Assembly: GCA_045106875.1 (NCBI GenBank)
Contig: JBGCFK010000064.1
Coordinates: forward strand, 1-14,037
Reading direction: 5' to 3'
Source: Thermohalobaculum sp045106875
GTDB taxonomy: Bacteria > Pseudomonadota > Alphaproteobacteria > Rhodobacterales > Rhodobacteraceae
Length of the DNA stretch: 14,037 bases
A model generated the notes under the pieces. That model ran no database searches. It saw only the letters and a list, made by a program, of their open reading frames with translations, and was not told the origin of the DNA. A program made the translations under genes and the position numbers. The number at the start of each line of letters is the position of its first letter. Position 1 is the stretch's first letter. Of the stretch, positions 6,939 through 13,005 are shown one piece after another.

Positions 6939-7346
6939 GTGTACGCCGAGGACACATTCTTTCACCTCAGCCCCATGGGACGCATCGGACTGGTGGTGAT
7001 CTCGGGTGCCATGGCAGCGCTGTGCCTTTGGGGAGTATGGATCCTTACACGGCGGATCGGCTTGCCTGCGCGGGTGCTGGCGGGCCTCGGCGCATTCTGC
7101 GTGTTCGAGTGGCTTGCCCCGCAAATCCACTACCTTTGGTACATTCAGGTCATCGACGGACTACCGCTCCAATGGGTCATTGGGGCATGGCCGGACCCAA
7201 GCGCGGTCTGGCGGATCATGGGATTTCAGGAAGCCTCCAGCCTGTCGACGCATGGGCGCGCGGCAATGGGCTGGACATTGCTGGGCACTGCAATCGCCGC
7301 GCCCTGGATAGGACGCGGCGACAGGTCTCGTGAACTTGCAGGCTGA
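6939..7346 (+). CDS. Small membrane protein, partner of the upstream gene, unrecognised
   Basis: I place the start at GTG 6939, one base after the previous stop, giving 135 residues. A longer frame from 6825 overlaps the upstream gene and encodes an Arg/Cys-rich stretch that is not protein-like. Visible features are hydrophobic segments at about 15-37, 43-61 and 106-122. Between them is an aromatic, functional-looking loop (FEWLAPQIHYLWYIQVIDGLPLQW, about 56-79) with Trp/His/Tyr residues. This could face the periplasm and bind a ligand or a metal (inference). I do not recognise the family. Its TGA abuts the stop of the convergent DUF2852 gene, with no bases between. Confidence 0.7.
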   Translation: MYAEDTFFHLSPMGRIGLVVISGAMAALCLWGVWILTRRIGLPARVLAGLGAFCVFEWLAPQIHYLWYIQVIDGLPLQWVIGAWPDPSAVWRIMGFQEASSLSTHGRAAMGWTLLGTAIAAPWIGRGDRSRELAG

Positions 7347-7724
7347 TCAACCGGCAGGCTGGGGCACAGGGCCATCATCACGGCGTTCGGTCATGAACTG
7401 ATCGAACTCGGCGCGGTCCTTGGCCCGGCGCAGATTACCAAGAAACGACTCAAATGCCGTCTGCTCGTCCTGCAGGCGCTGGATGGTCTCGGCCCGGTAG
7501 TCATCAAAGGCCGAGTTGCCGGTCAGGCGCGTGCCCTTGTTGAACCAGGATTTCCGTTTTCCAGAACAGGTCATGCGTCCACTCCATATCATGTAACCCA
7601 GAAGGGCCAGGCCGATCGGCCAGGCCAGAATGAAGCCCAGCACCATGGTGGCAATCCAGGCGCCTTTCCCCCATTCGTCCAATTTCGCCTCTGCGCGGGC
7701 GAAGAGCTGTGCGATGCGATGCAT
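7347..7724 (-). CDS. DUF2852 family membrane protein
   Basis: This 125-residue protein matches DUF2852. It has a single membrane segment (about residues 22-48: WIATMVLGFILAWPIGLALLGYMIWSG). A basic stretch follows (GKRKSWF), then a conserved soluble helix (NSAFDDYRAETIQRLQDEQTAFESFL, about 70-95) and a charged tail ending PVPQPAG. These proteins are common in Rhodobacterales and Rhizobiales, and their role is unknown. ATG 7724 has a perfect AAGGAG at 7735-7740, 10 nt upstream. Its leader region holds a notable 25-bp inverted repeat. The Cys53 after the membrane segment (MTCSGKR) is the only Cys in the protein. Confidence 0.85.
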   Translation of the reverse strand: MHRIAQLFARAEAKLDEWGKGAWIATMVLGFILAWPIGLALLGYMIWSGRMTCSGKRKSWFNKGTRLTGNSAFDDYRAETIQRLQDEQTAFESFLGNLRRAKDRAEFDQFMTERRDDGPVPQPAG

Positions 7725-7750
7725 CGGTCGTTATCTCCTTAGTTTCGTAC

Positions 7751-7775
7751 ATGTTAATGTTATTCACATTTACAT
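7751..7775. repeat. 25-bp near-perfect inverted repeat, possible operator
   Basis: ATGTTAATGT (7751-7760) and ACATTTACAT (7766-7775) are inverted copies with 9 of 10 matches around a TATTC spacer. Each arm itself holds two ATGT/ACAT units 6 bp apart. The site lies 27-51 bp upstream of the DUF2852 start, in the most AT-rich part of the window. This is the size expected for a dimeric repressor or activator site. The regulator is unknown. Confidence 0.5.
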
Positions 7776-7842
7776 ATTTGGAGAATCCTCGCCGCGCTTC
7801 AAGAGGGGCAAGTGACTTTTATTGCGGTGCTGTTCAACGTGT

Positions 7843-7859
7843 CCGGGTGACAGACCCGG
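7843..7859 (+). other. Leader hairpin before the sulfotransferase gene
   Basis: CCGGGT and ACCCGG form a perfect 6-bp stem with loop GACAG, ending 22 nt before ATG 7882 and just ahead of the AGGAG. It could influence translation or be a leftover terminator-like stem. No U-tract follows. Confidence 0.3.
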
Positions 7860-7881
7860 CTTGGCAGGAGAAAAGGCCCGT

Positions 7882-8709
7882 ATGAAAGGTATCGGTGTGA
7901 GAGGTATTGGCCCGTGGCGCCCCCCGCGCATTCACCGCAATCGGGACGAGCCCGTGATGCGGTTTCAGGTCATGGGCGAGCGGTGTTCGGGCACCAATTA
8001 CCTTTCCAAACTGATACTGCAGAATGTTCCCGGGCTCGAAGAGACAAGGGATGCCGGGTGGAAGCATGGCTTTGTCCTACCCCGAGGCGCGTGCCAGCCG
8101 AGCCTGCTTGTGCTGATCATCGTGCGCCATCCGGTGCGGTGGATTCAATCGGTGCACCGCGCGCCCTGGGAGCTTGCTCAGCACATGCACGCCCTGCAAT
8201 TCGCTGCCTTCATACGCGCACCATGGGAGCCTGTCTCCAGCGGCAATGCACAGGCGGACGAATTGGACTTTGATCCAGCCTCTGGTCTGCCGTTCTCGAA
8301 TGCTTGGGCGATGCGGGCAGCAAAGATCGAGCATCACGAGGCTTTGGCCGACATGCCCTGCAATGCAGCATACCTGAGGCACGAGGACGTCAACCGCGAT
8401 CCGGCCCGGACCCTGCGCGCACTTGCGGACGGGTTCGGGCTAAGCCTCGCCCCGCAGATCACCGATGTGCGCACCTACAAGGAATCGCGTACTGCGCCCT
8501 ACCTGCCGCGTCAGTTCCCCCCGATCTCGCCCGAGGACCGTGCGTTTCTAGATACTGCAATCGACCAGACGACCGAAAACAAGCTTGGATATGACCACCG
8601 CCACGTACCGCTTCATGACGGACTGGGGTCGTTCAGCTATCCGGTGATGTTGAGACGCTGGAAGATGGCCAAGGCGCGTCTGGGACTTGGGCGACCGATC
8701 AAACCATGA
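7882..8709 (+). CDS. Sulfotransferase-like protein
   Basis: This is a 275-residue cytoplasmic protein. Near the N-terminus, MRFQVMGERCSGTNYLSKLI (26-45) resembles the 5'-phosphosulfate-binding loop of PAPS-dependent sulfotransferases, in the GERxSGTN form. RHPVRWIQSVHR (82-93) matches the 3'-phosphate-binding RxP...S motif, and YLRHEDV (164-170) the later strand. Glycan or amino-acid sulfation is possible; the acceptor is unknown. ATG 7882 is favoured because AAGG lies 5 nt and AGGAG 11 nt upstream. A frame open to 7822 has no such site. The GERCSGTN form occurs in uncharacterised bacterial proteins found near surface-polysaccharide genes in other genomes (from memory). Here it stands alone, divergent from DUF2852 and convergent with tetR. 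Confidence 0.75.
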   Translation: MKGIGVRGIGPWRPPRIHRNRDEPVMRFQVMGERCSGTNYLSKLILQNVPGLEETRDAGWKHGFVLPRGACQPSLLVLIIVRHPVRWIQSVHRAPWELAQHMHALQFAAFIRAPWEPVSSGNAQADELDFDPASGLPFSNAWAMRAAKIEHHEALADMPCNAAYLRHEDVNRDPARTLRALADGFGLSLAPQITDVRTYKESRTAPYLPRQFPPISPEDRAFLDTAIDQTTENKLGYDHRHVPLHDGLGSFSYPVMLRRWKMAKARLGLGRPIKP

Positions 8710-8734
8710 GCAAGGTGCCCTCGACTTGCAATCG

Positions 8735-8755
8735 TCCGGGATCAACCACCCCGGA
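8735..8755. terminator. Hairpin between convergent genes, possible shared terminator
   Basis: TCCGGG (8735-8740) and CCCGGA (8750-8755) form a 6-bp stem with a 9-nt loop, lying between the sulfotransferase stop and the TetR stop. There is no U-tract on either side. Short CCGG(G)ATCA repeats overlap the hairpin (8736-8745, 8750-8759, 8764-8772). Confidence 0.3.
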
Positions 8756-9382
8756 TCAATGGTCCGGTATCAGGCCAAGGCCGCGCAGATAGATCGCGGC
8801 ACCCGCTTCCAGCATGTCGGCCGCAGCAATGGGGGCACGGCGGCGGGCATCCTCGGTTCCGTAAAGCTCGGTGATCCCGTAGGCCATGGCCCACAGGTGA
8901 TAGGTCATCATGTGCACGGGCGGGCGTTTTGCAGGCGGCAGATGCCGCACAAGACCCTCGCAAGCAAGCCGAAGCACCCCCAGCGCACGATCGGCTGCCT
9001 CGGCCACATCGGGCTCTCGCATGCCAGGTGCAAACATGGCAGCCCAGGCCGCGCGCTCGGCACGGGCAAATTCCAGATAGGCCGCGCTCACAGCTTCGAA
9101 CGCCCGCATCGGAGAGGGCCCGCCCTTTTTCAGCGCCATCTCGAGGCGTTCACAAAGCTGTTCGAACCCCTGCCGGGAAACTTCTGCCAGCAGCGCATCG
9201 CGATCCTTGAAATGTCGGTAGGGCGCGGCAGGACTTACGCCAGCGGCCCGGGCCGCATCTGCAAAACTGAACCCGTTCGGGCCATGCTTGGCGATCAGGC
9301 CCAGCACGGCCTTGACCAGCGCCTCGCGCAGGTTGCCGTGGTGATAGCCCTTGCGCCCGGTTGGTTCCTGCTCGTCCATCAT
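8756..9382 (-). CDS. TetR/AcrR family regulator with WHG-type C-terminal domain
   Basis: This 208-residue DNA-binding repressor has the typical TetR N-terminus KGYHHGNLREALV (residues 11-23). Its helix-turn-helix is at about 39-58 (FSFADAARAAGVSPAAPYRHF). The ligand-binding half is all-helical, with YLEFARAERAAWAAMFAPG (about 102-120) and YHLWAMAYGITELYG (about 162-176), typical of the WHG subfamily. The KGYHHGNLRE form is common in regulators of efflux or fatty-acid-related genes, but the ligand here is unknown. No obvious transporter sits next to it, so it may control its own operon or distant genes. Paired AACCGG-type repeats lie 34-60 bp upstream. The gene is 63 bp downstream of the secreted protein gene, on the same strand. 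Confidence 0.9.
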   Translation of the reverse strand: MMDEQEPTGRKGYHHGNLREALVKAVLGLIAKHGPNGFSFADAARAAGVSPAAPYRHFKDRDALLAEVSRQGFEQLCERLEMALKKGGPSPMRAFEAVSAAYLEFARAERAAWAAMFAPGMREPDVAEAADRALGVLRLACEGLVRHLPPAKRPPVHMMTYHLWAMAYGITELYGTEDARRRAPIAAADMLEAGAAIYLRGLGLIPDH

Positions 9383-9415
9383 GCCTTGGGGCTAACGGGA
9401 ATTGCCGCGCGGGGG

Positions 9416-9442
9416 AACCGGTTTTCGCGACCCGAGCCGGTT
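9416..9442. promoter_or_regulatory. Paired AACCGG/CCGGTT sites upstream of tetR, possible operator
   Basis: AACCGGTT (9416-9423) is a perfect 8-bp palindrome. A second, imperfect copy, AGCCGGTT (9435-9442), lies 19 bp away centre to centre, so both could sit on the same DNA face. This is where an autoregulated TetR gene would carry its operator. The evidence is only positional. Confidence 0.3.
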
Positions 9443-9445
9443 GGG

Positions 9446-10048
9446 TTAGTTGAAGAGACCTTTGAACAGGCTCTCGACCGAGGGAAAGGCCGGGCCGCCG
9501 CCCTTGGCTGCGATCACCAGTTGGCCGTCCAGCATGTAGGCCGTGCCAATCGGAGCGCCGCCCGGCCGTTGCAAACTCACGCCATCGCGGAACTGCAAGC
9601 GACCGACAGTATAGCTGACCGCTCCCAGACGGGGCAGATTGCTGGTCAGCACAACCGGGCTCGACTGGAAGGTCGGTTCAGCGTCGGCAGCGATGACCAG
9701 CTGACTGCCGTTTCGATAGACATCGCCCAAGACAATCCCTTCACTGGCATCCGAAGGGCTGAGTGTCTGCGGAAAGAGCACCCCCACAAGGGGCGTACCG
9801 GACAGGTCAACCCGGTCCTCGGATCGCGCATTCAGGGCAGCCTCGGGCAAGCCCGCCCGCAAGGTGCGGCCCGGCAACAGGACGACCAGTTCCCTGGGCT
9901 GAAAGGCGCCACCATCAGCATTGCGAAAACGCAGAGGCTCGCCGACGGAGGGACGATCCTCGATCCCACTGCCGCGCTCGGCTGCTGAGACAGGCACCGC
10001 AACGCAAAGCCCGATCAACATGGTTAGAACAATCTGTTTCATGTGCAT
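9446..10048 (-). CDS. Secreted protein with threefold internal repeat, unrecognised
   Basis: The protein is 200 residues from ATG 10048, or 198 from ATG 10042. It has a signal peptide (KQIVLTMLIGLCVAVPVSAA) and no lipobox. Counting from 10042, three segments about 60 residues apart share a pattern of Gly, an aromatic, a polar residue, then Gln/Glu-Leu-Val-Ile/Val. They are GGAFQPRELVVLLPG (44-58), GDVYRNGSQLVIAAD (106-120) and GTAYMLDGQLVIAAK (166-180). This suggests three similar beta-hairpin units of a secreted protein. I do not recognise the family. AAGG lies 10 nt before ATG 10048, so the longer start may be the right one. It follows the DUF6524 gene by 60 bp and precedes tetR by 63 bp, all on one strand. 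Confidence 0.75.
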   Translation of the reverse strand: MHMKQIVLTMLIGLCVAVPVSAAERGSGIEDRPSVGEPLRFRNADGGAFQPRELVVLLPGRTLRAGLPEAALNARSEDRVDLSGTPLVGVLFPQTLSPSDASEGIVLGDVYRNGSQLVIAADAEPTFQSSPVVLTSNLPRLGAVSYTVGRLQFRDGVSLQRPGGAPIGTAYMLDGQLVIAAKGGGPAFPSVESLFKGLFN

Positions 10049-10108
10049 GAAACGCAGACCTTGCGTGGCTCCGTCGGCAAGATCATTCCCACAGCCCCTG
10101 CGCCGGCA

Positions 10109-10513
10109 TCATTCATCCACATCATCAGTATCCAGCTGGCCGGACAGTTTGCGGCGCACATGGCTCCACGAAAGACCGATGCCCAGCACCAGACCGACCC
10201 CCAGCAGGATGATCCACTGCAACAGCCCGGGATCCTCGGGCGTCAGTATCTGATAGTCGAACAGCACCCACATGACCGCAGCGATCAGGGCGGCCACCAA
10301 CAGCACGCCAAAGATGCCGATGGACCGGAAGGTCGCGCGAAAGCAGATCACGTAGCCTATCAGCATGATGACAGAGGCAAGTGCCTTCAGCGGCAGATCG
10401 GTCTCGAACCCCTCGCGCAGCCAGTGGTAGAGCGACGGGCCAAGGGGGTTGTAGGTCGCAAGCACCAGCACGGTCGCGAAGCCAAGCCTGAGGATGAAGC
10501 CAACTGGTCCCAT
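10109..10513 (-). CDS. DUF6524 family membrane protein
   Basis: This 134-residue protein has four hydrophobic segments at about 5-22, 41-58, 65-85 and 98-116. It carries the patterns I associate with DUF6524: GFILRLGFATVLVLATYNPLG at the start, CFRATFRSIG (57-66), MWVLFDY (81-87), and LGIGLSWSHVRRKLSGQLDTDD near the end. The function is unknown; family members are inner-membrane proteins. ATG 10513 is chosen because GGGAG lies 6 nt upstream and the conserved N-terminus begins there. The frame open to 10678 runs antisense to der. The gene is divergent from der, with 106 bp between the starts. Confidence 0.85.
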   Translation of the reverse strand: MGPVGFILRLGFATVLVLATYNPLGPSLYHWLREGFETDLPLKALASVIMLIGYVICFRATFRSIGIFGVLLVAALIAAVMWVLFDYQILTPEDPGLLQWIILLGVGLVLGIGLSWSHVRRKLSGQLDTDDVDE

Positions 10514-10619
10514 GCACGTCTCCCGATTCCCGTCTGCCCGGCACCCTGCCCGTCCGCGCGGCGCTCCGCAAGAACGCGCCCCTTGCCGACAGGCCTGCAC
10601 AGGCGTAAGAGCGCGGCCC

Positions 10620-12002
10620 ATGTCCTTCACACTCGCCATAGTCGGGCGCCCCAACGTGGGCAAGTCCACTCTGTTCAACCGCTTGGTTGGGAAACGGCTG
10701 GCATTGGTGGATGATCAGCCGGGCGTGACACGTGATCTGCGTGAAGGCGAAGCGTCGCTGGGAGATCTGACTTTCACCGCCATGGATACGGCAGGGCTGG
10801 AGGAAGCCACCGATGAAAGCCTGCCCGCCCGGATGCGCCGCCTGACGGAACGCGCAGTGGCGAACTCGGATGTGTGCCTCTTTGTCGTGGATGCGCGCGC
10901 AGGGGTTTTGCCCGCCGACCGGACCTTTGCGGATCTCTTGCGCAAATCCGGCTCGCCCGTGATCCTTGCGGTCAACAAGGCCGAAGGCCGGGTTGGCGAG
11001 GACGGCGTGATGGAGGCATTTTCGTTGGGGCTGGGCGAGCCTATTGGTGTCTCTGCAGAGCATGGCGAGGGGTTTGGCGAACTTTACGCCGCGCTCCTTC
11101 CGCATTCGGAGCATTTCAAGGCGCAGGCCGACAAGACCGCCTTTGACCCGCGCGCCGATGAGGACCCGCTGGCCGAGAACCGTCCCTTGCAGATTGCCGT
11201 GACCGGACGGCCCAACTCGGGCAAGTCGACCCTGATCAACACGATCCTTGGCGAGGACCGCCTGCTGACGGGACCAGAGGCCGGGATCACGCGGGACAGC
11301 ATCGCCGTCGAGACCAACTGGGGCGGGCGGCGGATCCGCATTTTCGATACGGCGGGGCTGCGCAAGAAGGCCAAGGTCCAGGAGAAAGTCGAGAAGCTCT
11401 CGACCAGCGACGCAATCCGTGCGGTCCGCTTTGCCGAAGTGGTGGTTGTGCTGATGGAGGCTGACAACGCTTTCGAGACCCAGGATCTGCGCATTGCCGA
11501 CCTGACCGAGCGCGAGGGCCGCGCGATCGTGCTGGCCGTGAACAAATGGGACGCCGCCGAGGACCGTCAGGCTTTGCAAAAGGACCTGCGGGAGAAAGCG
11601 GAACGGCTGTTGCCGCAGCTGCGCGGAGTGCCGCTGATCACGATGTCAGGGCTGACAGGACGCGGGCTTGACCGGTTGGCTGAGGCGATCACTGCGACCC
11701 ACAAGGTCTGGAACACGCGCATCCCAACGGCAAAACTGAACGAATGGCTGGAAAGCATGGTTACGGCGCACCCGCCCCCGGCACCAGGTGGGCGGCGGAT
11801 CAAGCTGCGATACATCACTCAGGTCGGCACGCGCCCGCCCAGCTTTGTACTGATGTGCTCGCGTGCGGATGAGATGCCGGCAAGCTATACGAGATATCTG
11901 GTAAACGGCCTGCGCGCAGACTTCAAACTGCCGGGAGTGCCGATTCGACTGGCTCTACGCCAACCCGAGAACCCCTACGAGAACAAGAAGAAGCGGCGGT
12001 GA
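10620..12002 (+). CDS. der: Ribosome biogenesis GTPase Der (EngA)
   Basis: This 460-residue essential GTPase acts in 50S ribosomal subunit assembly. It has two tandem G domains. Domain 1 has G1 GRPNVGKST (9-17), G3 DTAG (56-59) and G4 NKAE (119-122). Domain 2 has G1 GRPNSGKST (196-204), G3 DTAG (243-246) and G4 NKWD (308-311). A KH-like C-terminal domain follows (about 375-455), with IKLRYITQVGTRPPSF and the basic end ENKKKRR. The first G4 has Glu in place of Asp, a form I recall from other alphaproteobacterial Der proteins. I chose ATG 10620 because it opens directly into the first G1 strand; the upstream open frame (from 10494) is Pro/Arg-rich and unlike any Der. TAAGAG 8 nt upstream may be a weak ribosome site. 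Confidence 0.97.
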   Translation: MSFTLAIVGRPNVGKSTLFNRLVGKRLALVDDQPGVTRDLREGEASLGDLTFTAMDTAGLEEATDESLPARMRRLTERAVANSDVCLFVVDARAGVLPADRTFADLLRKSGSPVILAVNKAEGRVGEDGVMEAFSLGLGEPIGVSAEHGEGFGELYAALLPHSEHFKAQADKTAFDPRADEDPLAENRPLQIAVTGRPNSGKSTLINTILGEDRLLTGPEAGITRDSIAVETNWGGRRIRIFDTAGLRKKAKVQEKVEKLSTSDAIRAVRFAEVVVVLMEADNAFETQDLRIADLTEREGRAIVLAVNKWDAAEDRQALQKDLREKAERLLPQLRGVPLITMSGLTGRGLDRLAEAITATHKVWNTRIPTAKLNEWLESMVTAHPPPAPGGRRIKLRYITQVGTRPPSFVLMCSRADEMPASYTRYLVNGLRADFKLPGVPIRLALRQPENPYENKKKRR

Positions 12003-12309
12003 CAGTGTCGCCCTGCGGGCCTCGTGGAGGCTCTGCCTCCACACCTCCGAGGTATTTCTGGCAAGATGAATTGGTGTACGCATTCAGTGCGGCGGGCGCC
12101 GACGTGCTCTGGTTGCTTTCGGACCAATGTGGATCGGCCTCATCGAAGGCAACACAAAAGCCCCCGGGTATGGCAAGGTATTCTTGAGCGGTATTGCCCC
12201 GTAAAAACCCTAGAGCGTTTTCGGAGCAAATCGGTCACGAATACCCTGCCGCGCTTCGCGCTCTCGGGCCATTCGCGAACTGACCGGTCCAATCAGCTCC
12301 GAAAACGCC
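12003..12309. other. 307-bp gap after der, repeat-rich
   Basis: Two elements are identified here: the multi-hairpin block next to der, and the inverted-repeat element at the right end. The middle, about 12071-12209, has no recognised gene, tRNA or repeat. A short plus-strand frame (11999-12187) looks like chance. Confidence 0.6.
12010..12070 (+). terminator. Multi-hairpin terminator-like element after der
   Basis: GTGGAGGC (12024-12031) and GCCTCCAC (12035-12042) make a perfect 8-bp stem with a TCT loop. It is nested inside CCTCG/CGAGG (12020-12024 and 12048-12052). A second small stem, GCCC/GGGC, precedes it (12010-12020). The hairpin is followed by GGTATTTCTGGCAAGATGAA. From memory, a GC hairpin followed by GGnGTATTT..GGCnAGATGAA recurs after many genes in Rhodobacteraceae genomes. 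It probably ends der transcription even though its U-tract is only TTT. Confidence 0.6.
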
Positions 12310-12313
12310 CTAG
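12210..12313. mobile_element. 104-bp MITE-like inverted-repeat element
   Basis: The left end CTAGAGCGTTTTCGGAGC (12210-12227) and the right end GCTCCGAAAACGCCCTAG (12296-12313) are inverted copies, matching at 17 of 18 positions. Inside, CGGTCA (12232-12237) pairs with TGACCG (12281-12286), and CGAAT (12238-12242) with ATTCG (12271-12275). The whole unit could therefore fold as one long imperfect hairpin. It encodes no protein. Similar short CTAGAGC...GCTCTAG palindromic elements are widespread in alphaproteobacteria (from memory), and this looks like one of them. CTAG at both ends may be part of the element or a target duplication. The right CTAG contains the stop codon of the SDR gene. Confidence 0.7.
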
Positions 12314-13005
12314 CGCAGATCGACCCTACCCTGAGCCCCCACGGCAAGATGCACCATCAACTTGTCTGCAACTTCGGATGTCGTGGGATGACCTTTTGTG
12401 TCTTCACCCGGGTGAAAGCGTGCACGAACGGCCGTCGCCATGGGCGGCGTCGCGGCCAGCAGGACCCGCATGGAAGATGTTGCCGCGGCCTCGCCACCCC
12501 ATCGCAAAACCATATCCGCTGCCGCCGTCTTGCTCATGGCATAGGTCGCCTGAAACTGTTGTTCGTCGGCATCCGGGTCAGAAAAGAACACAGCCCGCCC
12601 GGCCTCAGCCCGCCGCAGCAACGGGTCGAGCACCCGGATCAGTCGCTGCGGCAAGCGGATGTTGGTCGCAATCGTACGGTCCAGATCCTTGCCATCTATA
12701 TGCTCGACCGGGGTCATACCCGCAGGGTAGATCGCTGTATGCACCCAGATATCCAACCGCCCCCAGCGGTCGTGAATGGCAGCGCCCAATCGCTCCAAAG
12801 CAGGGTCATCATTCAGATCCAGCGGCACCAGCGTCGCCTGTCCGCCCGAGGTCTTGATCTCATCATCCAGCTCCTCCAGCCCGCCCACAGTGCGCGCAGC
12901 GGCAATCACATGCGCACCGCGCGCGCCCAGAGACCGGGCCACGGCATAGCCCAGCCCGCGCGATGCACCGGTCACCAGTGCTATCTTGTCGTTGAAGTCT
13001 TTCAT
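12310..13005 (-). CDS. Short-chain dehydrogenase/reductase (SDR)
   Basis: This 231-residue classical SDR has a Rossmann fold and is NAD(P)-dependent. The cofactor loop is TGASRGLG (12-19), with a DL pair at 62-63 for the adenine. The catalytic tetrad is visible: Asn115, Ser142, Tyr155 and Lys159 (YAMSK). The usual NNAG motif is replaced by HTAI (89-92), which is unusual and may alter cofactor-loop geometry. The C-terminal region (ATPPMATAVRARFHPGEDTKGHPTTSEVADKLM) resembles YciK-like SDRs. The substrate is unknown. ATG 13005 overlaps the upstream gene's TGA as ATGA, so translation is probably coupled; the open frame further upstream is antisense or shadow. The TAG stop (12310-12312) lies inside the end of the MITE-like element, so the last residues may have been changed by its insertion. 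Confidence 0.88.
   Translation of the reverse strand: MKDFNDKIALVTGASRGLGYAVARSLGARGAHVIAAARTVGGLEELDDEIKTSGGQATLVPLDLNDDPALERLGAAIHDRWGRLDIWVHTAIYPAGMTPVEHIDGKDLDRTIATNIRLPQRLIRVLDPLLRRAEAGRAVFFSDPDADEQQFQATYAMSKTAAADMVLRWGGEAAATSSMRVLLAATPPMATAVRARFHPGEDTKGHPTTSEVADKLMVHLAVGAQGRVDLR

Noticed and set aside
8687..9988. 433-codon plus-strand ORF opposite tetR and the repeat protein
   Set aside because: It is a shadow of two minus-strand genes with clear domain or signal features, and its product has no recognisable domain.
10583..10611. TTGCCG-17-TAAGAG as a der promoter
   Set aside because: The start of transcription would fall almost on the ATG, and the TAAGAG may instead be the ribosome site. 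The match is too weak to call.
10125..11579. 484-codon minus-strand ORF across der and the DUF6524 gene
   Set aside because: It is antisense to Der, a firmly identified essential gene, and out of frame with DUF6524; its product is low-complexity and has no family features.
12071..12209. Possible tRNA or small gene between the two repeat elements after der
   Set aside because: I looked for a cloverleaf and for a frame with a ribosome site and saw neither.
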